Assembly: GCA_964457415.1 (NCBI GenBank)
Contig: CAYWFB010000046.1
Location: forward strand, 1-13,131
Direction: 5' to 3'
Source of the DNA: Fimenecus sp964457415
GTDB taxonomy: Bacteria; Bacillota; Clostridia; Oscillospirales; Acutalibacteraceae
DNA length: 13,131 nt
Shown: positions 1 through 6,458 of the stretch, piece after piece
Layout: each line of letters opens with the position of its first letter
Numbering within the stretch: position 1 is the stretch's first letter
Made by a program: the position numbers and the translations under genes
Notes under the pieces: generated by a model
Told to the model about the DNA's origin: nothing
Seen by the model: the letters and a program-made list of their open reading frames with translations, nothing else
Database searches by the model: none

Positions 1-170
1 CGGTTTGGATAAACGCTGAAAGCATCTAAGCGTGAAGCCATCTCCAAGATAAGATATCCCATAGCATAAGCTAGTAAGACCCCATATGGACTATATGGTT
101 GATAGGCTGCAGGTGTACGCATGGTGACATGTTTAGCTTGGCAGTACTAATAGGTCGAGGGCTTGACCAT
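1..170 (+). rRNA. 23S ribosomal RNA, 3' end (partial)
   Basis: The first ~170 bases match the highly conserved 3' terminal part of bacterial 23S rRNA: the block GCTGAAAGCATCTAAGCGTG near position 15, and the closing block AGTACTAATAGGTCGAGGGC around 143-162, which forms part of the terminal domain. The gene runs in from the left edge, so only its last domain is visible. The exact end is placed at about 170 by comparison with the usual ...GGCTTGACC terminus and is uncertain by a few bases. No 5S rRNA and no tRNA follow before the terminator at 250-278. Confidence 0.95.
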
Positions 171-249
171 TATTTCTTGGTCTCTATGAGTACAGTTTCT
201 CAACGACACATCACCTATCCTTTGTTCAGTTTTCAGGGTACATAAAACT
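171..249 (+). other. rRNA operon trailer, no 5S
   Basis: This 79-base trailer between the 23S end and the terminator holds no 5S-like sequence and no tRNA clover-leaf. It would carry the processing sites for the 23S 3' end. I see nothing else in it. Confidence 0.5.
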
Positions 250-278
250 AAAGCACCTTCATATGAGGGTGCTTTTTT
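250..278 (+). terminator. rRNA operon terminator
   Basis: AAAGCACC (250-257) pairs with GGTGCTTT (268-275). The intervening TCAT/ATGA can extend the stem through a T-G wobble. The hairpin runs into a T tract (273-278), the form of an intrinsic terminator, and would end the rRNA transcript. Confidence 0.85.
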
Positions 279-280
279 AT

Positions 281-308
281 TTGACTTTTTATAATGTCGT
301 GTTATAAT
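281..308 (+). promoter_or_regulatory. Sigma-A promoter for the LRR gene leader
   Basis: TTGACT (281-286) and a perfect TATAAT (303-308) are separated by 16 bases. The expected transcription start is near 315, about 180 bases before the LRR start codon, so the mRNA would carry a long leader. The promoter begins only three bases after the rRNA terminator T tract. Confidence 0.6.
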
Positions 309-314
309 TAGTTC

Positions 315-455
315 AACAAATAAGAATTTGCTGAATATGTTAAAAGTTAAGCTGACACAAACTTGACGTTTTGAAATTGTTTAAGAGATGAGTTAAAGTT
401 CTGTTATTCAGGATGAGAAACTGGTGGAAACTTGCTCAGCTTTTTTGTTTTTTTA
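315..455 (+). ncRNA. Possible structured leader or small RNA with terminator-like end
   Basis: AAGCTGA (349-355) can pair with TCAGCTT (436-442), and the closing helix is followed directly by a long T tract (441-455 with one G). Inside, CAAAC/GTTTTG can form a small hairpin near 358-372, and TGAG/CTCA another near 413-438. A closing helix enclosing smaller hairpins and ending in Ts is the shape of a riboswitch-type attenuator or a free small RNA. I do not recognise a known family. The folding was done by eye and could be chance in AT-rich DNA. Confidence 0.3.
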
Positions 456-493
456 TATTATTTGTGGTGCCATAAAAAACGGAGGATAAATAT

Positions 494-1324
494 ATGGAAA
501 GAAATGATGAGTTTTTTATCCATGTGAATGATGAGCCGAAAAATTTATATATTTCACGACCGGAAAGTATTAAGGGAGATGCCCTTTCACCTTGCTGCAT
601 GTCGCCGGATGATGTGGATTATGAGATGTCAAAAGGAAAAAATACGGAAGTTTTGCAGATTTGCGGTATGAATCAGCAAAGTTTGGAATACTTTGTGCAG
701 CATTACGGAAAATCTTATCGCTATTTATCTTTTTTTAAATGCCAATTGATACAAGATTTTTCTCCTCTTGAAGATTTGGTGAATCTCGAAGAGATTGATA
801 TCTACTGGAATGTAAGAGCAGATAAGCTTTGGAATTTTAGCAAAAATAACTCTTTGAAAACAATTAGTATCAGTGATGCTAAAAAGTTAACTTTGAGTCC
901 TGAACTTTTAAAAACATCGAATGTTATGGAGAATGTGATTTTGTCAGGCAGTATTTTCAATAATTATCCGATGGAATCATTGGAATGTTTTTCTGGAATG
1001 TCTGCATTAAAAAATTTGTGGCTGAACAATATTCGATTGAATAATAAAAGTATGGATACACTAAAATATATGCCAGCATTGGAAAGATTTGATTTTGATG
1101 CAGGAATGTTAACCACAGAAGAAATTGCATGGATTGTTGCTAAGTATCCAAACCTATCCGGAAAATGTCTTTGTGCATATAACAAGGAAGATGCATTACT
1201 GAATGATGTTAGAGTGTGTGGATTTAGAAAGCCGGGACTTGATTTGCCGCAACATCAGAAACGTTTAGATAAATACATTGCTCAATTCAACGCATTAGTA
1301 GAAATGTATAAAAATGAAGAATAA
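494..1324 (+). CDS. Leucine-rich repeat protein, cytoplasmic
   Basis: A 276-residue protein with no signal peptide or membrane segment. It contains irregular leucine-rich repeats, seen as spaced units such as LVNLEEIDI (about residues 91-99), NNSLKTISI, MENVILSGS, MSALKNLWL and MPALERFDF. The last ~40 residues, after the repeats, are rich in charged residues and probably helical. LRR arrays normally bind a partner protein and the partner here is unknown. Some LRR proteins act as immunity proteins to polymorphic toxins, which is only a possibility here although Rhs toxins lie 4-9 kb away. The start is fixed by GGAGG at 481-485, eight bases before ATG. It is transcribed alone, towards gdhA. Confidence 0.7.
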   Translation: MERNDEFFIHVNDEPKNLYISRPESIKGDALSPCCMSPDDVDYEMSKGKNTEVLQICGMNQQSLEYFVQHYGKSYRYLSFFKCQLIQDFSPLEDLVNLEEIDIYWNVRADKLWNFSKNNSLKTISISDAKKLTLSPELLKTSNVMENVILSGSIFNNYPMESLECFSGMSALKNLWLNNIRLNNKSMDTLKYMPALERFDFDAGMLTTEEIAWIVAKYPNLSGKCLCAYNKEDALLNDVRVCGFRKPGLDLPQHQKRLDKYIAQFNALVEMYKNEE

Positions 1325-1342
1325 TACAATAACCATATCTGC

Positions 1343-1408
1343 ATGATTATAGGGTATATGTTTTGTTCTTAATGCTAAACGCTCGTGAACGGTAGCCCTA
1401 TCATTTTG
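1343..1408 (+). terminator. Possible hairpin after the LRR gene
   Basis: ATAGGG (1349-1354) pairs with CCCTAT (1396-1401), and flanking ATGA/CAT can extend the stem across a small internal loop. The loop is long and only four Ts follow (1404-1407), so this is a weak terminator candidate. The stronger one at 1472-1501 may serve both flanking genes. Confidence 0.3.
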
Positions 1409-1471
1409 TATTGTATATACTGCAAAAAAGTTTGATAAATTCCAATTTGTCTAACTAAATTAAAAAAAATT

Positions 1472-1501
1472 AACCCCCGTACATTTTGTACGAGGGGTTT
1501 T
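1472..1501. terminator. Bidirectional terminator between LRR gene and gdhA
   Basis: AACCCC plus CGTAC (1472-1482) pair with GTACG-A-GGGGTT (1488-1499), one base bulged, around an ATTTT loop. A T run follows on the plus strand, and an A8 run precedes the stem, which becomes a T run on the minus strand. It therefore suits both converging transcripts and is best placed as the gdhA terminator, 33 bases beyond its stop codon. Confidence 0.85.
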
Positions 1502-1533
1502 GCTATGTAATTTATTAAATTATAATATGTATA

Positions 1534-2880
1534 TCAATATACACCCTGTGCAACCATAGCTTCTGCAACCTTTTCAAAGCCTGCAATATTAGCACCTGCA
1601 ATAAGATCATAGCCCATACCGTAACGCTCAGCCGCGTCAACTGAAATATCATAGATATTCTTCATTGCGTGTTTAAGCATTTCGTCAACCTTTTCAGCAG
1701 TCCAAGCAAGACGCTGGCTGTTCTGGCTCATTTCAAGACCTGATACGCAAACGCCGCCTGCGTTAACTGCCTTTGAGGGAGCAACAATTACGCCGTTTTC
1801 AAGGAAATACTCAACAGCTTCTGCAGTTGTTGGCATATTAGCAACCTCAATGTAATACTTTGTGCCGTTTGCAACAATTTTCTTTGCTTCTTCAAGTGTA
1901 ACTTCGTTCTGTGTAGCGCAGGGGAGAGCAACATCAACCTTAACACCCCAAGGCTTCTGACCGGGGAAGAATTCTGCGCCGAACTTGTCAGCGTAATCCT
2001 TTGCCTTATCTCTGCCCGATGCACGCATTTCAAGAAGATAGTTAATCTTTTCTTCTGTTACGATACCGTCTTTGTCATATACATATCCGTCGGGACCGCT
2101 CAATGTAAGAGGAATACCGCCGAGCTCTGCAATCTTCTTGATTGCGCCCCAAGCAACGTTACCGAAGCCTGAAACTGCGAATGTCTTGCCCTTGATATCT
2201 TCGCCCTCGTGTGCAAGAACCTCATTTGTGTAGTAAATTGCACCGTAGCCTGTAGCCTCAGGACGAACAAGTGAACCACCGTAAGTAATTCCCTTACCTG
2301 TAAGAACACCGTTTTCAAACGCACCAACAATTCTCTTATACTGACCGAAAAGATAACCGATTTCCTTACCGCTAACACCGATGTCGCCAGCCGGAACGTC
2401 AATGCTATCACCGATATGACGCTGAAGCTCTGTCATAAATGCCTGGCAGAAGCGCATAATCTCGCCGTCACTCTTGCCAACAGGATTAAAGTCAGAACCG
2501 CCCTTTGCACCGCCCATTGGAAGACCTGTAAGCGAGTTCTTGAAAGTTTGTTCAAAGCCCAAGAAGTAAATAATACTTGCATTTACGCTTGGATGGAAAC
2601 GAAGACCACCCTTATATGGACCAATAGCAGAGTTGAACTGAACACGCCAACCGCGGTTTACCTGAGTATTACCATTATCATCAACCCATGCAATTCTGAA
2701 ACGAACTGTTCTGTCGGGCTCAGCCATACGACCTAAAATATCATATTTTTCATATTCAGGATGTGCTTCAATAACCTTTTCAAGAGAACCATAAACCTCT
2801 CTCACACATTGCATAAATTCTTTTTTATCGCCGTCTCGTTCTTCTACTCTTTTAAGTATTTTTTCAATGTAACTGTTCAT
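1534..2880 (-). CDS. gdhA: Glutamate dehydrogenase (hexameric, probably NADP-dependent)
   Basis: Interconverts 2-oxoglutarate plus ammonium with glutamate in the cytoplasm, linking nitrogen assimilation to the TCA cycle. The 448-residue length is that of the small hexameric class. Visible motifs in order: GPYKGGLRFHP (about 87-97, substrate lysine), PMGGAKGGSDF (121-131, catalytic lysine at 126), PAGDIGV (163-169, catalytic aspartate 166) and the Rossmann turn SGFGNVAWG (237-245). NADP use is inferred from the class and not read directly. The start is set by AGGAGG on the minus strand (plus positions 2889-2894), eight bases before ATG. It is monocistronic, convergent with the LRR gene and divergent from tsaE. 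Confidence 0.97.
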   Translation of the reverse strand: MNSYIEKILKRVEERDGDKKEFMQCVREVYGSLEKVIEAHPEYEKYDILGRMAEPDRTVRFRIAWVDDNGNTQVNRGWRVQFNSAIGPYKGGLRFHPSVNASIIYFLGFEQTFKNSLTGLPMGGAKGGSDFNPVGKSDGEIMRFCQAFMTELQRHIGDSIDVPAGDIGVSGKEIGYLFGQYKRIVGAFENGVLTGKGITYGGSLVRPEATGYGAIYYTNEVLAHEGEDIKGKTFAVSGFGNVAWGAIKKIAELGGIPLTLSGPDGYVYDKDGIVTEEKINYLLEMRASGRDKAKDYADKFGAEFFPGQKPWGVKVDVALPCATQNEVTLEEAKKIVANGTKYYIEVANMPTTAEAVEYFLENGVIVAPSKAVNAGGVCVSGLEMSQNSQRLAWTAEKVDEMLKHAMKNIYDISVDAAERYGMGYDLIAGANIAGFEKVAEAMVAQGVY

Positions 2881-2910
2881 GTTAAAGACCTCCTAGTCTT
2901 GATGGTAAAA

Positions 2911-2940
2911 ATAATAACATATTATGGATGTTATTTTCAA
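2911..2940 (-). promoter_or_regulatory. Candidate gdhA promoter
   Basis: On the minus strand TTGAAA (plus 2935-2940) is followed after 18 bases by TATTAT (plus 2911-2916); shifting by one gives a 17-base spacer with TTATTA. The predicted start leaves a leader of about 25 bases holding the gdhA ribosome binding site. Confidence 0.5.
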
Positions 2941-3160
2941 TTCACAATATTCAAAAATATAGTTGGATTTTAACACTTTAATTTGTTAAAAATGACAAAT
3001 CGCGACCAAGAACTTGCAAAAATACGAATAAAAAATGTGTAAAATTCATAAAAATGCAGGAATTTGGTCAAGTAAGCACCAATTTGGTTAAAATATTAAC
3101 AAAGCATTCGTGCAATCTTAACAAATAAAAAATAAAAAACTTAAAAATAAGTTCAATTTG
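2941..3160. promoter_or_regulatory. AT-rich divergent control region between gdhA and tsaE
   Basis: No gene is visible here. Two details stand out. ATTTGT (2981-2986) and ACAAAT (2995-3000) form an inverted repeat with an 8-base spacer, just upstream of the gdhA -35 box. AATTTGGTCAA (3061-3071) and AATTTGGTTAA (3081-3091) form a direct repeat whose starts are exactly 20 bases apart, about two helical turns. Both could be regulator sites for the nitrogen-responsive gdhA gene, but no regulator can be named. Confidence 0.3.
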
Positions 3161-3163
3161 TAA

Positions 3164-3192
3164 TTTACTATTATGCAAATCTGTGATAGAAT
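3164..3192 (+). promoter_or_regulatory. Promoter for the tsaE-tsaB-rpiB operon
   Basis: TTTACT (3164-3169), 17-base spacer, TAGAAT (3187-3192), with a TGA directly before the -10 box that gives the extended -10 form. The transcript would begin near 3200, about 35 bases before the tsaE start codon. Confidence 0.55.
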
Positions 3193-3234
3193 AGAACGGA
3201 TATAAAGTAGGACAATTAACTTAACGGTGGATTT

Positions 3235-3663
3235 ATGCAGAAATTTGTAACAAATAGTGCAGAAGAAACAATCGAATTAGGTAGCAGATTAGCTGAAAAG
3301 CTCACGGGCGGAACTGTCGTGGCGTTTTTCGGCGGACTTGGTATGGGTAAAACCGCATTTACACGCGGAATGGCAAAGGCTCTTTGCGTGAAAGAAGAGG
3401 TGAGTAGCCCCACTTTTGCGATTGTCAATGATTACGGCGGAAATCCACCACTTTATCATTTCGATATGTATCGTGTTGAGACTTGGGACGATTTATATTC
3501 AAGCGGATTTTTCGATTTTTATGAGGCGGGCGGAATATTAGCAGTCGAGTGGAGCGAAAATATAGAGAATGCTCTGCCCGAAAATACCATAAGAGTAGAA
3601 ATTCAAAGAGGCGACAGCGATAATCAACGCGTGATTACCATTGACGGAGGTGTGGAAATATGA
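3235..3663 (+). CDS. tsaE: tRNA t6A synthesis ATPase TsaE
   Basis: TsaE is the ATPase that cycles the TsaB-TsaD complex during threonylcarbamoylation of adenosine 37 in ANN-decoding tRNAs, in the cytoplasm. The 142-residue protein has the family's normal length and motifs: the P-loop GGLGMGKT (33-40), SPTF (58-61), HFDMYR (75-80) and EWSENI (105-110). The start follows GGTGG at 3226-3230 by four bases, a slightly short spacing. Its stop overlaps the tsaB start as ATGA, so the two are translationally coupled. tsaD, the catalytic partner, is not in the window, and no rimI follows tsaB as it does in many relatives. Confidence 0.95.
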   Translation: MQKFVTNSAEETIELGSRLAEKLTGGTVVAFFGGLGMGKTAFTRGMAKALCVKEEVSSPTFAIVNDYGGNPPLYHFDMYRVETWDDLYSSGFFDFYEAGGILAVEWSENIENALPENTIRVEIQRGDSDNQRVITIDGGVEI

Positions 3664-4379
3664 AAATTTTATCACTTGATTCAACCTCTGTAACCGCATC
3701 GGTGGCAATTACTGAAAACGGCAAAACTCTTGCTGAGAATTTCATAAATAACGGGCTTACTCATAGTCAGACTTTAATGCCATTGGTCGAGAAAACTCTT
3801 GCGGAAAGCGGAATTTCAATTAAAGACATTGATTTATTTGCAGTCACCAATGGCCCAGGCTCATTTACGGGCGTGCGAATTGGCATTTCTTCTGTTAAAG
3901 GTATGGCGGACGCACTTAATAAGCCCTGTTTTGCAGTTTCAACTCTTGAAGCCATTGCAGAGCCCCTTAAAAACGAAGATTGTATTGCCTGCGCCGTAAT
4001 GGATGCCCGTTGCAATCAGGTTTATACCGCAATTTTTGAGAATGGCAACCGACTTTGTGAAGATAAAGCAGTGCTCATTGATGAATTAGGCGAAGAATTG
4101 AAGACATACAACAAAAAAGTTGTATTTATCGGCGACGGAGCGAAAATCTGCTACGAAAAATTAAATGAATTACTTGAAAATTGCGAAATCGCTGACGAAA
4201 ACATCCGTTATATCCACGCATCATCAATTGGCAGACTTACAGAAGAAAAAATCGCAAACGGCGAAAATACAGCAGATTCGACAAAGCTTGTTCCTCTCTA
4301 TTTGAGATTACCTCAGGCAGAAAGAGAATTAAATAATAAGTTAAAAAAAGAATTAAATTCAAAGGAGAATTTTTTATGA
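3660..4379 (+). CDS. tsaB: tRNA t6A synthesis protein TsaB
   Basis: TsaB is the non-catalytic ASKHA-fold partner that binds TsaD and TsaE in t6A37 formation. The 239 residues begin with the ASKHA phosphate-loop strand MKILSLDSTS and carry the family signature NGPGSFTGVRIG (64-75), followed by the helix SSVKGMADAL. Length and motif order match TsaB rather than the longer TsaD, and the TsaD metal-binding HxxxH motif is absent. It overlaps tsaE by four bases upstream and rpiB by four bases downstream (ATGA), so the three genes form one tight operon. Confidence 0.95.
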   Translation: MKILSLDSTSVTASVAITENGKTLAENFINNGLTHSQTLMPLVEKTLAESGISIKDIDLFAVTNGPGSFTGVRIGISSVKGMADALNKPCFAVSTLEAIAEPLKNEDCIACAVMDARCNQVYTAIFENGNRLCEDKAVLIDELGEELKTYNKKVVFIGDGAKICYEKLNELLENCEIADENIRYIHASSIGRLTEEKIANGENTADSTKLVPLYLRLPQAERELNNKLKKELNSKENFL

Positions 4380-4813
4380 TAGCATTAGGTGCCGACCACG
4401 GCGGATTTGAACTTAAAGAGGCAATCAAAAAGCACCTCGATGAAAGAAATATTGAGTATATCGACTGCGGTACTCATACTCCCGATTCAGTTGATTACGC
4501 CCCCATCGCAAAAGCAACCTGCGAAAAGGTGACAAACGGTGAGTGTGAAAAAGCAATTCTCTGTTGCGGAACAGGTATCGGCATTTCAATGGCGGCAAAT
4601 AAGGTTAAGGGTATTCGCGCGGCTTGCTGTTCAGATTATTTCAGCGCTAAATTCACAAGACTTCATAATGATGCAAACGCTCTTTGTATGGGCGGTCGTG
4701 TTGTTGGCGTTGGCTTGGCACTTGAGCTCGTTGATGTGTTCCTTGACACAGAATTCGAGGGCGGACGTCATCAAAGAAGAATTGACCAGATTATGGACAT
4801 AGAAAATTCATAA
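4376..4813 (+). CDS. rpiB: Ribose-5-phosphate isomerase B
   Basis: Interconverts ribose 5-phosphate and ribulose 5-phosphate in the pentose phosphate pathway, supplying ribose for PRPP. The 145-residue protein shows the RpiB/LacAB fold motifs: ADHGG (6-10), the active-site cysteine in ILCCGTGIGIS (cysteine 64), and TRLHNDAN with histidine 97. The C-terminal GGRHQRRIDQI motif is also typical. AAGGAG at 4362-4367 lies inside the tsaB end, eight bases before ATG. The neighbouring upp consumes PRPP, so the pairing makes metabolic sense. The sugar-specific RpiB/AlsB/LacA distinction cannot be settled by eye, but the housekeeping context favours RpiB. Confidence 0.94.
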   Translation: MIALGADHGGFELKEAIKKHLDERNIEYIDCGTHTPDSVDYAPIAKATCEKVTNGECEKAILCCGTGIGISMAANKVKGIRAACCSDYFSAKFTRLHNDANALCMGGRVVGVGLALELVDVFLDTEFEGGRHQRRIDQIMDIENS

Positions 4814-4819
4814 AAAATC

Positions 4820-4848
4820 TTGTAAAAAAGAAAATATAGGTATATAAT
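4820..4848 (+). promoter_or_regulatory. upp promoter
   Basis: TTGTAA (4820-4825), a 17-base spacer and a perfect TATAAT (4843-4848). The start of transcription is expected near 4855, giving a ~40-base leader with the upp ribosome binding site. No PyrR-type attenuator hairpin is visible in this short leader. Confidence 0.7.
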
Positions 4849-4893
4849 AATTTTGAAGAAAATCCAATAAAATTTGATTTGGAGGCAGTTAAA

Positions 4894-5520
4894 ATGGCAG
4901 TAACAATTACAAACCATCCCCTTATTCAGCATAAGCTCACACTTTTAAGAGATAAGAACACAGGTTCAAAAGAATTCAGAGCACTTGTTTCTGAAATTGC
5001 AACTCTTATGTGCTATGAAGCAACACGTGACTTGCCACTTGAAGAGGTTGAGGTTGAAACACCTATTCAAAAGGCAAAAACAAAGGTTATTTCAGGTAAA
5101 ACTCTTGCATTCGTTCCTATTTTGAGAGCAGGTACAGGTATGCTTGACGGTGTTCTTACTCTTGTTCCATCTGCAAAGGTTGGTCATATCGGTATGTACC
5201 GCGACCCTGAAACAGCACTTCCCGTGCCTTATTACTGCAAGCTTCCTTCAGATATTGAAGAGCGTGAAGTTATTGTTCTTGACCCAATGCTTGCAACGGG
5301 CGGTTCAGCAATTGACGCAATCACACAGATTAAGCAGTATAACCCCAAGTCAATCAAGTTTATGGGTATCATCGCAGCTCCCGAGGGAATGATGGCTCTT
5401 ACAGAAGCTCATCCCGACGTTGATATTTACTGTGCAGCTCTCGACGAAAAGCTCAACGACCACAAATATATCGTTCCGGGTCTCGGCGATGCAGGCGACA
5501 GAATTTTCGGTACAAAATAA
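4894..5520 (+). CDS. upp: Uracil phosphoribosyltransferase
   Basis: Salvages uracil with PRPP to give UMP, in the cytoplasm. The 208-residue form starting MAVTITNHPL matches the usual length. A TTG five codons upstream would include the Shine-Dalgarno itself, GGAGG at 4881-4885, so ATG at 4894 (eight bases downstream) is the right start. Motifs: VPILRAGTGM (74-83), the PRPP-binding loop VIVLDPMLATGGSA (126-139) and the C-terminal uracil-binding PGLGDAGDR. It has its own promoter but lies 80 bases after rpiB on the same strand, so some read-through is likely. Two hairpins follow the stop. Confidence 0.97.
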   Translation: MAVTITNHPLIQHKLTLLRDKNTGSKEFRALVSEIATLMCYEATRDLPLEEVEVETPIQKAKTKVISGKTLAFVPILRAGTGMLDGVLTLVPSAKVGHIGMYRDPETALPVPYYCKLPSDIEEREVIVLDPMLATGGSAIDAITQIKQYNPKSIKFMGIIAAPEGMMALTEAHPDVDIYCAALDEKLNDHKYIVPGLGDAGDRIFGTK

Positions 5521-5534
5521 AATTAACCTTTATT

Positions 5535-5588
5535 CAGCTCCCTCTGACGAGGGAGCTGTCTTTTTCGCAGAAAAAGACTGAGGGAGAG
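5535..5588 (+). repeat. CAGCTCCCTC hairpin repeat acting as upp terminator
   Basis: CAGCTCCCTC (5535-5544), loop TGAC, GAGGGAGCTG (5549-5558) is a perfect 10-bp stem, followed by TCTTTTT. A second hairpin follows at once, CTTTTT (5560-5565) with AAAAAG (5571-5576), and then ACTGAGGGAGAG (5577-5588). From memory, this composite (stem, tetraloop, then GACTGAGGGAG) is a dispersed repeat in many gut Clostridia. It sits 14 bases after upp and probably terminates it. Confidence 0.7.
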
Positions 5589-5596
5589 ATTGGTTG

Positions 5597-5626
5597 GGGA
5601 CGCTGACCACAGAGTCCCGTTTTTTA
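5597..5626 (+). terminator. Second terminator-like hairpin
   Basis: GGGAC (5597-5601) and GTCCC (5614-5618) form a 5-bp stem with a 12-base loop, followed by G and T6. The GGGGAC start and the position next to the repeat-rich region suggest it may be a decayed member of the GGGGACGG family. Confidence 0.45.
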
Positions 5627-5655
5627 TTGACAAACTGATATTAAAATGATATATT
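5627..5655 (+). promoter_or_regulatory. Strong promoter facing a truncated gene start
   Basis: Consensus TTGACA (5627-5632), 17-base spacer and TATATT (5650-5655), with a TGA before the -10 box (extended -10). By sequence this is one of the best promoters in the window, yet the only thing immediately downstream is a 12-codon stub at 5677 that runs into the repeat element. It may now drive transcription into the Rhs tip cassette. Confidence 0.6.
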
Positions 5656-5676
5656 TGAATTGAGGTCAGTATAAAA

Positions 5677-5715
5677 ATGAATCACAAGGGACGAACACAA
5701 AAGAACACCGCATGA
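5677..5715 (+). pseudogene. Truncated gene start, cut by repeat element
   Basis: GAGG (5662-5665) lies 11 bases before ATG (5677). The frame reads MNHKGRTQKNTA and stops at TGA (5713-5715), almost all of it inside the repeat element that begins at 5680. With the promoter just upstream this looks like the surviving 5' end of a gene whose body was lost. The original product cannot be told from two codons. It could also be a chance ATG, and the spacing to GAGG is long. Confidence 0.35.
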
Positions 5716-5822
5716 TTCCAAAAATCACACACAACGGATGAAAGTCAAGCTATCAATATATTGTGTTTTTTGAAATGCATTTTCTATATATGGTGGACTT
5801 TCACGCTAACCGTCCCCTGATT
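5680..5822 (-). repeat. About 143-bp miniature element of the GGGGACGG family (copy 1)
   Basis: The ends are imperfect inverted repeats: AATCACAAGGGACG at 5680-5693 against CGTCCCCTGATT at 5811-5822. A second internal pair, TGAAAGTC (5739-5746) and GACTTTCA (5796-5803), is perfect. Read on the minus strand it aligns with 9989-10108 at roughly nine in ten positions by hand count. It encodes nothing. The outer part at 5799-5823 is the left 25-bp repeat of the Rhs tip cassette. Terminal inverted repeats with no gene suggest a non-autonomous, MITE- or REP-like element moved by an enzyme encoded elsewhere. Confidence 0.65.
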
Positions 5823-5845
5823 GACAACAGATAGCGATTGCTACA

Positions 5846-6457
5846 ATGGGTACTGCGCTCGGTGCAAACTTGTTTGCGTATTGTGAGAATAATCCGGTTG
5901 TGAATGTGGATTACACGGGATATGCAAATGCAAACACATTGAAACGAGCGGCTAGTTTATCGGCAACTTTATTAGCACTGTTGATATTAGTTATAAAAAC
6001 GGGTGCTAGTATCGGAGCATCAAACATTTGGAATCCAGTTGGTTGGATAATAGCGACTGTTTTAGCTGTGGCTATTGTTGCATTTGGTTGTTACTCTTTG
6101 AGTAAGTATCTATCTCAAAAATCAGTGCAAAATGCATTAACTTTGATTAATTCTGCGTCTACTTCAGCTACTCCACCACCACCAGGAAAAGGTGGAAAAG
6201 GAACAAAGACGCCGCCATCTAAGACTTTGTATAAAAACAAGGGGATTAGAGTTGATGTTGAAAATCCAGGGAATAGACAAGGAAATATACATATACATGT
6301 TAATAATAGTAAACCATATTATTATAATGTTAAGACGCAAACTTTACATATTGGCACGCCAAATGGAACACTAGCAAATCATACAACACAAAAGCTCTTA
6401 AGCGACCCAAATGTAATAAAAGCTATTGCACAAGGCTTGCGAATATTGGGGTATTAA
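5846..6457 (+). CDS. Orphan Rhs C-terminal toxin tip (5'-truncated)
   Basis: The open frame really begins at 5825 (QQIAIAT...), two bases after the repeat. ATG 5846 is the first possible start and has no clear ribosome binding site. Numbering from it, residues 5-26 hold the end of an Rhs core, LGANLFAYCENNP then DYTGY. Two membrane-spanning stretches (about 37-54 and 65-83) and a PPPPG linker (110-114) follow, then a ~75-residue terminal domain (131-203) with GIRVDVENPG, NIHIHV and LLSDPNVIKAIAQGL. The layout is that of a polymorphic-toxin tip. I recall similar terminal domains on other toxins but cannot name the family or activity. Without its core and start it is probably silent unless recombined. 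Confidence 0.7.
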   Translation: MGTALGANLFAYCENNPVVNVDYTGYANANTLKRAASLSATLLALLILVIKTGASIGASNIWNPVGWIIATVLAVAIVAFGCYSLSKYLSQKSVQNALTLINSASTSATPPPPGKGGKGTKTPPSKTLYKNKGIRVDVENPGNRQGNIHIHVNNSKPYYYNVKTQTLHIGTPNGTLANHTTQKLLSDPNVIKAIAQGLRILGY

Positions 6458-6458
6458 A

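Noticed and set aside
171..493. 5S rRNA or tRNA genes after 23S
   Set aside because: No 5S-conserved blocks and no TTCRA arm with paired stems could be found.
2416..2736. Plus-strand frame of 106 codons inside gdhA
   Set aside because: Shadow of a strongly conserved gene on the other strand; the residue mix is not protein-like and there is no ribosome binding site.
4879..4893. TTG start for upp
   Set aside because: It would translate through the Shine-Dalgarno; ATG 4894 matches the family N-terminus.
4814..4893. Riboswitch or PyrR attenuator ahead of upp
   Set aside because: The leader from the predicted start is only about 40 bases and shows no hairpin.
5799..5823. Integron attC-like site, because of GCTAACCG / CGGTTAGC
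   Set aside because: The seven-base core does not fit RYYYAAC or GTTRRRY at all positions, there is no second core pair at attC spacing, and no integrase is in the window.
6426..6458. Upstream ATG for the putative immunity gene, adding MHKACEYWGIK
   Set aside because: It lies inside the toxin-tip coding end with no ribosome binding site; ATG 6459 directly follows the tip stop and has GGGG upstream.
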